Source of the DNA: Sulfuritalea sp.
GTDB taxonomy: Bacteria > Pseudomonadota > Gammaproteobacteria > Burkholderiales > Rhodocyclaceae
Length of the DNA: 64,000 nucleotides
Assembly: GCA_016712985.1 (NCBI GenBank)
Contig: JADJQA010000010.1
Coordinates: 62,001 to 126,000, forward strand
Direction: 5' to 3'
In this document: piece by piece, positions 43,265 to 51,984 of the stretch
Numbering within the stretch: position 1 is the stretch's first letter
How the letters are laid out: each line of letters begins with the position of its first letter
Position numbers and translations under genes: made by a program
Notes under the pieces: model-generated
The model's database searches: none
Told to the model about the DNA's origin: nothing
The model's input: the letters and a program-made list of their open reading frames with translations, nothing else

Positions 43265-45673
43265 ATGAGGCCGCGGCAACCCGTACCGACATCCGCCGCC
43301 GTGCCCGATGCGGGCAGTCATGCCTGGCGCCGGCCATGGCTGGTCGGATTGCTGGTTTTCCTGCTCGCGGCGACTCTGGCGGCGGCGCTGATCCGGAGTC
43401 TGGAACAGGAGCGGCTGCGGAATCGGCATGGCCAGGTGGCTCGCGAGGCCGAAATCCGTGCGCAGGCCATACGGCAGAACATCGACCGCGGCCTCGCGGC
43501 TGTCTACACCCTGGCGGCGCTGGTTCGTCAAGGCAGCGGCGAGATTGGCGATTTCGATGCGGTGGCGCGCGAACTTCTGCGGGTCTATCCGGTGGATTCG
43601 GTGCAATTGGCGCCCGCCGGCGTTATCCGGCGCATCGCGCCGCTGGCCGGCAATGAAGCGGCCATCGGCCTCGACCTGCTGCAAGACCCACGGAGGGATA
43701 GAGACGCCATTGTTGCGCGCGACACCGGGACATTGACCCTGGTCGGGCCGTTCAAGCTGGTGCAGGGGGGCGAGGGCGCAGTGGGGCGCCTCGCCGTGTT
43801 TCTCGATGATGCGGACGGCAAGCCCTCGTTCTGGGGTTTCGTCAGCGTCATGATGCGCTTTCCCGACATCCTGGTCGGCGTCGGCCTGCCGCAGTGGGCA
43901 GCGGAGGGGATCGACTACCGACTCTGGCGCGTCGAGCCGGCCAGCCGACAAGAACAGACTATCGCCGCGTCGTCGCCGGCGGCCCTGATCGAGCCGGTGC
44001 ACGCCACCGTGGAACTGCCCTATGGCAACTGGACCCTGAGCGCGGCGCCCGCCAGGGGCTGGAGCGACCCTGCCGGGCTGGCGCTGAACACGGCACTGGG
44101 ACTGCTCTTCAGCCTGCTGCTGGCGGTTCTGGCAAAAATGCTGGTCGAGGCAAGGGCGCACGAGCGCGAGCTTGAGGCCAGGGTCGCCAGCCGGACGGCC
44201 GAAATCCAGAAACTCTCGCGGGCGGTCGAGCAAAGCTCCCAGGGCATCGTCATCACCGACGCCGCAGCGCGCATCGAATACACCAACGACGCGTTCCTCC
44301 AGGCCACGGGCTACAGCCGCGAGGAAGTGATCGGGCACAACCCGCGCGTGCTGCAGTCGGGCAAGACGCCGCCCGAAACCTATGTGGCGATGTGGGACGC
44401 GTTGCGCCATGGCCAGCCGTGGCAGGGCGAATTTCACAATCGGCGCAAGGACGGTAGCGAATACATCGAGTTTGCCGTCATCACACCGTTGCGCCAGCCC
44501 GATGGCTCGATCAGCCACTATGTGGCGGTGAAGGAAGACATCACCGAGAAGAAGCGCTTGCTCATCGAACTGGATGCTCATCGGCACCATCTGGAAGAAC
44601 TGGTGGCGCGGCGCACGACGGAACTGGTCGCCGCGCGGGAACAGGCCGAGGCCGCCAACGTGGCCAAGAGCGCCTTCCTCGCCAACATGAGCCACGAAAT
44701 CCGCACGCCGCTGAACGCCATCATCGGCCTGAGCCATGTCTTGCGCAGCGCCGGGGCAAGGACGGAACAGGCCGCGCAGCTGCAGGAGATCGACGGCGCG
44801 GGCCGGCGCCTGCTGGGAATCATCAACGACATCCTCGACCTGTCGACCATCGAGGCCGGCGAACTGCGACTGGAAAGCGCCGATTTTTTGCTCTCGACCG
44901 TGCTCGCCGATGTCGGCTCGATGCTCAGCCGGGCGGCGAGGGAAAAGGGCCTGCGGATCGAGGTCGAGCATGCGGCCGAGCCCCTGCTGCTTTGCGGCGA
45001 CGCGACGCGGCTGCGCCAGGCGCTGCTGAACTACGCCGGCAATGCCGTCAAGTTTACCGAGCGGGGCTCCATCGTCCTTCGCGCCGGGGTGCTGGAAGAC
45101 CGCGGCGAGGATTTGCTGGTGCGCTTCGAAGTCACGGACACGGGCCCCGGCATCGCGCCCGAACAGATGAGTCAACTTTTCCGGCCCTTCGCGCAGGCCG
45201 ACGCGTCGCTCACCCGCAGGCATGGCGGCAACGGCCTGGGCCTGGTCATCACCCGGCGGCTGGCGCAACTGATGGGCGGCGACGCCGGCGCCGAAAGCAC
45301 ACCGGGAGAGGGCAGCCGTTTCTGGTTCACCGCCCGCCTGCGACGTGGCCATGGCGCAATGCCGGCCACGGCAGTCGCGGCAGCAAAGGACGCCGTGAAA
45401 CACTGCGCCGGTGACGACAACGATGCAGGCGGGCTGCCGGCCCGCCCGCCGGCAGCCGAGCCGGGGCGCCTCCGGGCTGTGCTCGACGAGCTGGAAGCCT
45501 TGCTGGCCAGCGATGATACGGGGGCCGGCGACCTCTTCGCGGCCAACCGGGAGCTGCTATCGGCAATGCCGGGCACAGGGGCGACGCAACTGGGCCGGCA
45601 GATCGCGGCATTCGACTATCCGGCGGCGCTGGCGACGGCACGGGATCTGATCCGGCAACTGCCGGAAGACTGA
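43265..45673 (+). CDS. CHASE-domain membrane histidine kinase with PAS
   Basis: An 802-residue protein: membrane segment (WLVGLLVFLLAATLAAALIR), periplasmic CHASE domain (about 60-260; GLAAVYTLAALVRQGSGEIG, FWGFVSVMMRFPDILVGVGL), second segment (LALNTALGLLFSLLLAVLAK), PAS (GIVITDAAARIEYTNDAFLQ), HisKA (FLANMSHEIRTPLNAIIGLS), ATPase domain (LLNYAGNAVKFTERG, GGNGLGLVITRRLAQLMGG) and the shared tail (LEALLASDDTGAGDLFAANR). CHASE domains bind small extracellular ligands. From PAS to the end it is a close paralogue of the broken hybrid kinase at 35979. It follows the soluble kinase by 13 bases. Confidence 0.92.
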   Translation: MRPRQPVPTSAAVPDAGSHAWRRPWLVGLLVFLLAATLAAALIRSLEQERLRNRHGQVAREAEIRAQAIRQNIDRGLAAVYTLAALVRQGSGEIGDFDAVARELLRVYPVDSVQLAPAGVIRRIAPLAGNEAAIGLDLLQDPRRDRDAIVARDTGTLTLVGPFKLVQGGEGAVGRLAVFLDDADGKPSFWGFVSVMMRFPDILVGVGLPQWAAEGIDYRLWRVEPASRQEQTIAASSPAALIEPVHATVELPYGNWTLSAAPARGWSDPAGLALNTALGLLFSLLLAVLAKMLVEARAHERELEARVASRTAEIQKLSRAVEQSSQGIVITDAAARIEYTNDAFLQATGYSREEVIGHNPRVLQSGKTPPETYVAMWDALRHGQPWQGEFHNRRKDGSEYIEFAVITPLRQPDGSISHYVAVKEDITEKKRLLIELDAHRHHLEELVARRTTELVAAREQAEAANVAKSAFLANMSHEIRTPLNAIIGLSHVLRSAGARTEQAAQLQEIDGAGRRLLGIINDILDLSTIEAGELRLESADFLLSTVLADVGSMLSRAAREKGLRIEVEHAAEPLLLCGDATRLRQALLNYAGNAVKFTERGSIVLRAGVLEDRGEDLLVRFEVTDTGPGIAPEQMSQLFRPFAQADASLTRRHGGNGLGLVITRRLAQLMGGDAGAESTPGEGSRFWFTARLRRGHGAMPATAVAAAKDAVKHCAGDDNDAGGLPARPPAAEPGRLRAVLDELEALLASDDTGAGDLFAANRELLSAMPGTGATQLGRQIAAFDYPAALATARDLIRQLPED

Positions 45674-45685
45674 CGAGGCTGAACA

Positions 45686-47002
45686 ATGGACGAAGCGACT
45701 GGCAATTCGACAGCCCCTGCCCGAGCGGCGGCAACAATCCTGGCGGTCGATGACGACCCGGCGAATCTCGGCGTATTGAACGCGGTGCTGAGACCGTATT
45801 TTCGCGTTCGCGTGGCCCGCTCGGGCGCCGAGGCGCTGCGCGCGGTGGGCAGCGAGCCCCGCCCCGACCTGATCCTGCTCGACGTGATGATGCCGGAAAT
45901 GGATGGCTATGCGGTGCTGGCCCGACTGCGCGAATCGCCGGCCGACCGCGACATACCGGTGATTTTCGTCACCGCGATGGATTCCAGCGAAGACGAACGG
46001 CGCGGGCTCGAACTCGGCGCCGTCGACTACCTGACCAAGCCGATCACCCCGGCCATCGTGCTCGCCCGCGTGCGCACCCAGCTCGAGGCCAGGCAGGCGC
46101 GCGACATGCTGAAGAGATTCAATGCGCAGTTGGTCCATCAGGTGGATCAAGGCACGCATGCGCTGGAACAGGCGCAACTGCAACTGATGCAGTCGGAAAA
46201 GATGGCATCGATCGGCCAGTTGGCGGCGGGCGTGGCGCACGAGATCAACAACCCGATCGGTTTCGTCGGCTCGAATCTCGGCACGCTGACCGGCTATCTG
46301 CAAGACATCTTTTCGATCATCGCGGCCTACGAGAAGGCCGAGGCGCTGGCCGGCAATGACGCCGCCTTCGAAGAGGCGCGCAGCCTCCGGAAGACGCTCG
46401 ACTATGACTACCTCAAGGAGGACATCGCCGGGCTGCTGAGCGAATCAAAGGACGGTCTCGCCCGTGTCCGCAAGATCGTCCAGGACCTCAAGGGCTTCTC
46501 CCATGTCAGCGACACGGTGTGGGAATGGGCCGACATCCACCAGGGACTGGATTCGACGCTCAACATGGTCTGGAACGAACTGAAGTACCACTGCACGGTG
46601 AGCAAGCGCTACGGTGCGCTGCCGAAAATCCGCTGCCTGCCGTCGCAGCTCAACCAGGTATTCATGAACCTGCTGGTCAATGCCGGTCAGGCCATCACCG
46701 ACAAGGGCGAGATCACGATTACCACCGAATGCGTCGGCGATGCCGCCGTTCGGGTCAGCATCGGCGACACCGGCGCGGGCATTGCGCCGGCGACGCTGGC
46801 GCGGGTATTCGATCCGTTCTTTACGACCAAGCCGGTGGGCAAGGGCACGGGACTCGGCTTGTCGCTGACGTGGGGCATCGTCGAACGGCATGGCGGCAAG
46901 ATCGAGGTGGCGAGCGAAGTCGGCAAGGGCACGACCTTTACCGTCACGCTGCCGGTGGAACCCAGGGAGGCCGTCGCGCCGCCGGCCGCGACCTCACCAT
47001 GA
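45686..47002 (+). CDS. Response regulator-histidine kinase fusion
   Basis: A 438-residue protein: receiver (ILAVDDDPANLGVLNAVLRP, Asp in LILLDVMMPEMDGYAVLARL, Lys in YLTKPITP), then a coiled coil and HisKA of the HAxEINNP type (ASIGQLAAGVAHEINNPIGF), and an ATPase domain (NQVFMNLLVNAGQAITDKG, GDTGAGIAPATLARVFDPFF, TGLGLSLTWGIVERHGG). Phosphorylation of its receiver may control its own kinase. The receiver is a near copy of that in the HD-GYP protein at 26351, suggesting an exchanged module. It overlaps the next gene by ATGA. Confidence 0.92.
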   Translation: MDEATGNSTAPARAAATILAVDDDPANLGVLNAVLRPYFRVRVARSGAEALRAVGSEPRPDLILLDVMMPEMDGYAVLARLRESPADRDIPVIFVTAMDSSEDERRGLELGAVDYLTKPITPAIVLARVRTQLEARQARDMLKRFNAQLVHQVDQGTHALEQAQLQLMQSEKMASIGQLAAGVAHEINNPIGFVGSNLGTLTGYLQDIFSIIAAYEKAEALAGNDAAFEEARSLRKTLDYDYLKEDIAGLLSESKDGLARVRKIVQDLKGFSHVSDTVWEWADIHQGLDSTLNMVWNELKYHCTVSKRYGALPKIRCLPSQLNQVFMNLLVNAGQAITDKGEITITTECVGDAAVRVSIGDTGAGIAPATLARVFDPFFTTKPVGKGTGLGLSLTWGIVERHGGKIEVASEVGKGTTFTVTLPVEPREAVAPPAATSP

Positions 47003-47817
47003 CTGCCGAGGACGTCCCTGCGCGCCCCACCTTGCTGCTGGTCGATGATGAGGACAGCATTCTGTCGTCGCTAAAGCGCCTGCTGCGCCGGGAGGCCTAT
47101 CGGGTGGTCACCGCCAACGGCGGCCAGGCCGGGCTCGATGAACTGGCCCGCGGTCGCGTGGATGTCATCGTCTCCGGCCAGCGCATGCCGGACATGAGCG
47201 GCGTCGACTTCCTGCGTCAGGCCAAGGAGCTTTATCCCGATACGCTGCGCATGGTGCTCTCGGGTTATGCGGACCTGAAAAGCATTACCGATGCCATCAA
47301 CGAAGGCGCGATCTACAAGTTCCTTTCCAAACCGTGGGATGACGACGCGCTCAAGGCCGAGATCGACGATGCCTTCCGCCGCAAGGCGTTGCAGGACGAG
47401 AACCGGCGCCTGAGCCGAGAGTTGCAGACAGCCAACACCGAGCTGATCCGGGTGAACGCCCAGTTGCAGCAAGCGCTGGATGTCCAGCGGCAGCGCACCG
47501 AACTCGGCGAGGCGGCACTGACCGCGACCCAGGAAATCGTGAACTGCGTGCCGCTGCCGATACTCGGTGTCGACTCCGACGGCCTGCTGGTATTTGCCAA
47601 TGCCGCGGCGGCAAAGCGCTTCGCGCGCCGCGCGTTGCTGGGCGCCACGGTCGCCGAGGCGCTGCCGGCCGAGCTTGCGGACCTGGTGGCGCAAGGGCGC
47701 GGCGAAGCGATGCTGCTGATGGACGAAGACGCCTGGCGGGTAAGCTGCCACGCCGTCGATTCGATCATGCAGCAGCGCGGCTATCTGTTGATCTTCATGC
47801 CGGACCTGACTCCATGA
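46999..47817 (+). CDS. Response regulator-like protein with degenerate receiver and PAS-like domain
   Basis: A 272-residue protein. The receiver (LLLVDDEDSILSSLKRLLRR, YKFLSKPWDDDALKAEIDD) resembles those of the HD-GYP protein at 24867, but the phospho-acceptor Asp is replaced by Gly: VDVIVSGQRMPDMSGVDF where relatives have S-D-Q/L-R-M-P (codon GGC). A coiled coil follows, then a PAS-like domain (VNCVPLPILGVDSDGLLVFA). It could be a phosphorylation-independent adaptor, unless the base is a sequence error. It is coupled on both sides to neighbouring genes by four-base overlaps. Confidence 0.85.
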   Translation: MTAEDVPARPTLLLVDDEDSILSSLKRLLRREAYRVVTANGGQAGLDELARGRVDVIVSGQRMPDMSGVDFLRQAKELYPDTLRMVLSGYADLKSITDAINEGAIYKFLSKPWDDDALKAEIDDAFRRKALQDENRRLSRELQTANTELIRVNAQLQQALDVQRQRTELGEAALTATQEIVNCVPLPILGVDSDGLLVFANAAAAKRFARRALLGATVAEALPAELADLVAQGRGEAMLLMDEDAWRVSCHAVDSIMQQRGYLLIFMPDLTP

Positions 47818-48144
47818 ACACTGACGAACCACCGACTGTTCCCCTGGCCTCGGTGGCGCCCGGTGCGCGCCTGACGGCCGCCATCCGTGGCGCCGACGGT
47901 CAGGTGTTGATGACCGCCGGCAGCCTGCTCACCGAAGCGGCCCTGGAAAAACTCGCCGCGCGCGGCATCGTCGCCGTTGCGATCGAGATCCAGCGCAGCG
48001 AGGCTGAACTGAATGCGGCGCGCGATGCGCTGCGCCAGCGCCTTGAGCTATCTGTTCCGTCGCTGCGACCGGGATGACGCCGACGGCGCCGCGCAGACGC
48101 TGTTCAACGCGGTGCTCGACCGCCGCCTGGAGGATTTGCAATGA
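47814..48144 (+). pseudogene. Small regulatory protein related to HD-GYP-associated extensions, frameshifted near the end
   Basis: The start (VPLASVAPGARLTAAIRGAD, QVLMTAGSLLTEAALEKLAA) resembles the small domain found in some HD-GYP proteins, including the C-terminus of the protein at 24867. After RDALRQRL the frame is lost near 48045; in another frame the end reads YLFRRCDRDDADGAAQTLFN, AVLDRRLEDLQ and its stop overlaps the HDOD start by four bases. Corrected length is about 109 residues. It has no known function; context ties it to the HDOD protein. Confidence 0.65.
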
Positions 48145-48989
48145 TACCGCCCAGTCTTGCAGATCTCGTCGACAGTTTGCGCGCCCTGCCGTCCTTGCCG
48201 ACCGTGGTGATGGAACTTCTGCAGGCCATGGGCGAGGAGGACGTCGCCATCGACCGGCTGGCACGCGGCATCGGCAACGACCAGGCGCTGGCGGCGCGCA
48301 CCCTGCGGGTGGCCAACTCGCCGTTTTACGGCGTGCAGGGAAAGATCGACACCATCGCCGAAGCGATCACCGTGCTCGGCTTCGTCAATGTCCGCTCGCT
48401 GGTGACCACCGCGGGCATTGCCACGGCATGGCCGGCCAGCGTCGGCACGGGATTCGAAGCCAGGGTCTTCTGGCGCCATTGCCTGGGCGTGGCGTCCTGT
48501 GCCGAGTCGCTGGCGCGTCATGCCAGGCTGCGCCCGGAAACGCTGTTCCTGGCGGGACTGCTGCACGACATCGGCCGCCTCGTGCTGGTGGCCACGTACC
48601 CGGAAGCCTTTGCCGAAACCTTGCGGCGGCGCGTGCTCGACGATTGCCCGCCGGTCGAGGCCGAGCGCGCGGTGCTCGGTTTCGATCACGCGCAGATCGG
48701 CGGCGCGCTATGCCGCCACTGGCGCATACCCGAGTCGATCGCCGACGCCGTCGAACGGCATCATCGGGTGACCCAGGGATCGATTGGCGCGGCGGTCGAG
48801 ATGGCCGACATCGTCCATGTCGCCGATGTAATGGCGCATGCGCTCGACCTGGCGGGCGACGCCGAGGCCATGGTGCCCGCACCGGACGCCGCCGCGTGGC
48901 AGCGCCTCGGCCTCGGCGAAGGGAACCTGGGTGCGGTACTGGAAAGGGCCGAACACCAGTTCAAGGGTTTTTCGAACATCCTCGGCTGA
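48141..48989 (+). CDS. HDOD-domain signalling protein
   Basis: A 282-residue protein: LRALPSLPTVVMELLQAMGE, IGNDQALAARTLRVANSPFY, AITVLGFVNVRSLVTTAGIA and LAGLLHDIGRLVLVATYPEA are the HDOD signature, an HD-like fold that here keeps an HD pair. A helical region with HRVTQGSIGAAVEMADIVHV ends the protein. HDOD proteins act in two-component and c-di-GMP-linked control, generally without known catalysis. It is the last gene of the coupled signalling operon that begins at 40330. Confidence 0.88.
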   Translation: MIPPSLADLVDSLRALPSLPTVVMELLQAMGEEDVAIDRLARGIGNDQALAARTLRVANSPFYGVQGKIDTIAEAITVLGFVNVRSLVTTAGIATAWPASVGTGFEARVFWRHCLGVASCAESLARHARLRPETLFLAGLLHDIGRLVLVATYPEAFAETLRRRVLDDCPPVEAERAVLGFDHAQIGGALCRHWRIPESIADAVERHHRVTQGSIGAAVEMADIVHVADVMAHALDLAGDAEAMVPAPDAAAWQRLGLGEGNLGAVLERAEHQFKGFSNILG

Positions 48990-49217
48990 CCATGCCCGAC
49001 CGGATGGAGGCTGAATCGGTCGCCGTCTTTTCCATGGTTCAACCGACTATGACAATGTTTTTCGCATCCTCATCGCCCGTTTCACGGACGCGATGAATTT
49101 GGTCATTCGCGCACGTAGGCGAATTCCGGCAATGGAGATACCTATTGCAGGAGCGCGAACACTCCCTCTCCCCCCTTGCGGGCTACCGTATGCACACAAG
49201 TTCCCTCTCCCCTTGCG

Positions 49218-49416
49218 GGCTAGCGTATGCACACATCTCTCCCGTCATTCCGGCGCAGGCCGGAATCCAGTGGACGGGGACCGCAAAACATCGATTTACC
49301 CTGTATGTCTTGGCTTTTCTTGCCGAAGACCGTCCCGAAGTCCATCGCCTCAGCCCTTCTGGACCCCGGCTTTCGCCGGGGAGACGGTGCCGTTGAGATG
49401 TGTGCATACGGTAGCC
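49218..49416. repeat. 199-bp palindrome-ended repeat, copy 2 (inverted relative to copy 1 at 8244)
   Basis: The reverse complement of 8244-8442 with only a few changes (for example, the segment near CCCTTCTGGACC differs). Fragments of its terminal repeat also lie at 49181-49197 (GGGCTACCGTATGCACACA) and 49458-49475 (GTGTGGATACGTTAGCCC), so several partial copies are stacked here. Confidence 0.75.
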
Positions 49417-49833
49417 CACACGGGGAGAGGGGTGGAAAATCAACTGCTTGCGAGGTCGTGTGGATACGTTAGCCCCCGGCCCCTCTCCCGCAGGGGGGAG
49501 AAGTTGTTCGCGGCAATCGGTACGAACATTTCAAGAAATAGCCTTAAAGGATCCTGCGGTCGGAGTTCCCATAGTAATCACGGATGAGCGAATGATTTCC
49601 TTCGAGTCATTCAACCCGTTGACAGAACCTGTGGCAAATCCTGCCCGAGAAGCACTCGGTCGCAACAGCATTGAATTGCCGGTAACAGAGGCACGTCTCT
49701 GGATTCGCTCAACCCACGGCAGCAGGTCCAGGAAATGCGGGTAGGATCGAACGACGTGTCCGCAATAAAGCCGCGTGAACCTTTCGTGGCATGGGACTCG
49801 CAGTATTGATTGCGGATGCGATCCAGGCGGGTT
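49417..49833. other. Island right edge without a recognised gene
   Basis: Together with the repeats, 48990-49833 has no assignable gene. On the minus strand about 49530-49830 can be read almost continuously if one base is shifted near 49745, but the product is unfamiliar. I found no tRNA and no direct repeat matching the sequence beside the integrase. This stretch should contain the right junction of the accessory region. Confidence 0.3.
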
Positions 49834-50079
49834 TTAGCGGAACGCGCTCAAATACTCACGCACTTTCGCCTCATCCAGAAAGTAGTGGCAGAGCTCGCGA
49901 CCTTCGCCATCGACCAGAACCGGTACCAGTTCGTTGTACTTCGCTTCAAGTTCAGGATCCGCGTCGACATCGAGCACTTCGATCTCGAAATGCGCCTCTC
50001 CAGGCTGGCTGCGCAGGCCCTCCAGCGCAGCCAGCAGGTCGCGGCACAGGTGGCAGTAGTTGCGGCTGAACAGCCGCAA
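49834..50079 (-). CDS. Glutaredoxin family protein
   Basis: An 81-residue thioredoxin-fold protein with the active-site motif in LFSRNYCHLCRDLLAALEGL (CHLC), then FEIEVLDVDADPELEAKYNE and LVPVLVDGEGRELCHYFLDE (cis-Pro region VPVL). A TTG at 50079 is taken as start because it puts the beta strand at the right place after the mucD stop, with GGAGGG further upstream; no ATG fits. It belongs to the DUF836-like glutaredoxins that sit between mucD and lepA in Betaproteobacteria. Here lepA is 27 kb away. Confidence 0.78.
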   Translation of the reverse strand: MRLFSRNYCHLCRDLLAALEGLRSQPGEAHFEIEVLDVDADPELEAKYNELVPVLVDGEGRELCHYFLDEAKVREYLSAFR

Positions 50080-50107
50080 CCGTGCTGATCGCCGACCCTC
50101 CAATGGC

Positions 50108-51541
50108 TTACTTGTCCGACAAGCCCTTGATGGTGATGAAAGTCTGCGCATCGCCGCGCCGCACCAGCAGTGTGATCGTGGCGCTCTTGTCGAAGCCCTG
50201 CAGCAGTTCATTGAACTGCGCCAGCGATTTGATCTCCGTCTGGACCCCCTTGGAGATCAGGGAAAGAATGATGTCTCCGGATCGCAGATCGGTGCGGGTT
50301 CCCGCATTTCTGACATCCTCGACGATCAGCCCGTGCTGGATGCCCAGCGCCCGCTTCTGCTCTACCGTCGGCACCACCAGTACCAGGCCGAGCCGGTTGG
50401 CTGCCTGTGGCTCTGAGGGCTTGCCGCCACGACTGGCGCTACGCGTGCCTGCCTCATCGTCCGGTATCTCGCCGACGCTCACGTTGAAATCTCGGGTTGC
50501 ACCCTTGCGCCAGATCTGAACGACAACCTTGCTGCCAGGCCGGGTGGCTCCCACCATGCGCGGCAGATCGCTGGACTCGGCCACCGCCTTGCCATCGAAG
50601 CGGAGAATGACATCGCCGACTTCAATCCCGGCCTTGTCAGCCGCCGTTCCTTTCTCGACCGAGGCCACCAGCGCACCCTGAGCCTTGCCCAGACCGAAGG
50701 ACTCCGCGAGGTCCTTGCTCACCTCCTGGATGCCGATGCCCAGACGGCCGCGGCTGACTTTGCCTTTTGCCTTCAACTGGCTCTGGATGTCCATCGCCAG
50801 ATCGATCGGAATCGCAAAGGACAAGCCCATCGAGCCGCCGGAACGCGAGTAGATCTGCGAGTTGATGCCAACCACCTCGCCTTTCAGGTTGAACAGCGGC
50901 CCACCGGAGTTGCCGGGATTGATTGCCACGTCGGTCTGGATGAAGGGCACGAAATTCTCGTGGGCCAGCGAACGTCCCTTGGCACTGACGATGCCGGCGG
51001 TCACCGTGTTCTCGAGGCCGAAGGGCGAGCCGATCGCCGCCACCCATTCGCCGACCTTGAGCTTGGCCGAGTCGCCGAGCTTCACCACCGGCAGATTATT
51101 GGCCTCGATCTTGATCAGCGCCACGTCGGTGCGCTTGTCGGCGCCCAGCACCTTGGCCTTGTACTCGCGCTTGTCGATGAGTTTCACCAGTACCTCGTCG
51201 GCGCCATCGACCACATGCGCATTGGTCAGGATGTGTCCATCGGCGCTGATGATGAAACCGGAACCGAGCGAACGGTTCTTGAATTCCTGTGGCGCGCCGG
51301 GGCTGTTCGGGATCTGGCCCGGGAAGAAGCGACGCAGCAACTCCTGCATCGATTCGTCTCCCTCGAACGGGAACGGCTGGCCGCCGCGGCGTCCCTTGAT
51401 AATCTGGGTGGTGCTGATATTCACCACGGTGGCGCCCTGCTTTTCGACCAGTTCGGTGAAGTCGGGCAAATCGGCGGCGCGCGTCTGCGATGCCAGCAGC
51501 GAGGACAATGCCAATACGAGCGAGACGAGGAGTTTCTTCAT
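50108..51541 (-). CDS. mucD: Periplasmic serine protease of the DegP/MucD type
   Basis: A 477-residue HtrA protease: signal peptide (LLVSLVLALSSLLASQTRAA), trypsin-like domain with His in ILTNAHVVDGADE, Asp in DVALIKIEANNLP and Ser in NPGNSGGPLFN, then two PDZ domains (for example, GIGIQEVSKDLAESFGLGKA and LGLVLVVPTVEQKRALGIQH). It degrades or refolds damaged envelope proteins. It overlaps rseC by ATGA and is the last protease step of the sigma-E operon; glutaredoxin follows by 28 bases. Confidence 0.95.
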   Translation of the reverse strand: MKKLLVSLVLALSSLLASQTRAADLPDFTELVEKQGATVVNISTTQIIKGRRGGQPFPFEGDESMQELLRRFFPGQIPNSPGAPQEFKNRSLGSGFIISADGHILTNAHVVDGADEVLVKLIDKREYKAKVLGADKRTDVALIKIEANNLPVVKLGDSAKLKVGEWVAAIGSPFGLENTVTAGIVSAKGRSLAHENFVPFIQTDVAINPGNSGGPLFNLKGEVVGINSQIYSRSGGSMGLSFAIPIDLAMDIQSQLKAKGKVSRGRLGIGIQEVSKDLAESFGLGKAQGALVASVEKGTAADKAGIEVGDVILRFDGKAVAESSDLPRMVGATRPGSKVVVQIWRKGATRDFNVSVGEIPDDEAGTRSASRGGKPSEPQAANRLGLVLVVPTVEQKRALGIQHGLIVEDVRNAGTRTDLRSGDIILSLISKGVQTEIKSLAQFNELLQGFDKSATITLLVRRGDAQTFITIKGLSDK

Positions 51542-51984
51542 GATTTTTCCTTGAAACGTACTTCCATGGTTTGAACTTGCAACAAAAACATATCGCCATC
51601 GCGACGTGCACGCATCTCATTGCCGCGCAGCAGAGCAAGGCCGCAACCCAGGCCGGCAAGCGTTCCCATCACCGCCCACCCGTCACCTGCCAGCGCCTGC
51701 CCGATGACTGCGCCGGCGACGGCCAGCAACAGCGGCAGCACATAGGAGGCCAGCGCCGCGCGCCAGACCGTGCCTTCGGCCACGGCCAGTTGCACATGGT
51801 CGCCGACGCTGGCCCCGATTCGATTCTCCAAACGATAGCGGCGGGGTCCCGCTTTCAGACCAAGCAGGCCTTCCTGACATGCGTCCGTGGTCTTGCAACT
51901 GCCACAGTTAGGGGCGCGACCGGGAACTTCAACCCATGCATCCCTGCCGGATATTCCGACTACGACAGCGTCGCACTGGCTCAT
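51538..51984 (-). CDS. rseC: Sigma-E positive regulator RseC/MucC
   Basis: A 148-residue inner-membrane protein: a cysteine cluster (CGSCKTTDACQEGLLG), then two hydrophobic segments (AALASYVLPLLLAVAGAVIG and GWAVMGTLAGLGCGLALLRG). This is the RseC/MucC layout, a modulator of the sigma-E response whose cysteines may bind a redox centre. It overlaps mucD downstream, and its ATG overlaps the true rseB stop (51981-51983), which confirms the start. Confidence 0.9.
   Translation of the reverse strand: MSQCDAVVVGISGRDAWVEVPGRAPNCGSCKTTDACQEGLLGLKAGPRRYRLENRIGASVGDHVQLAVAEGTVWRAALASYVLPLLLAVAGAVIGQALAGDGWAVMGTLAGLGCGLALLRGNEMRARRDGDMFLLQVQTMEVRFKEKS

Noticed and set aside
42908..45403. An 831-codon open frame on the minus strand opposite the CHASE kinase
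   Set aside because: It mirrors the codon structure of the real kinase, has no recognisable domain, and arises from high GC at third positions.
49448..49744. A 98-codon plus-strand frame at the island's right edge
   Set aside because: It starts inside repeat-derived sequence, lacks a ribosome binding site and matches no family I recognise.
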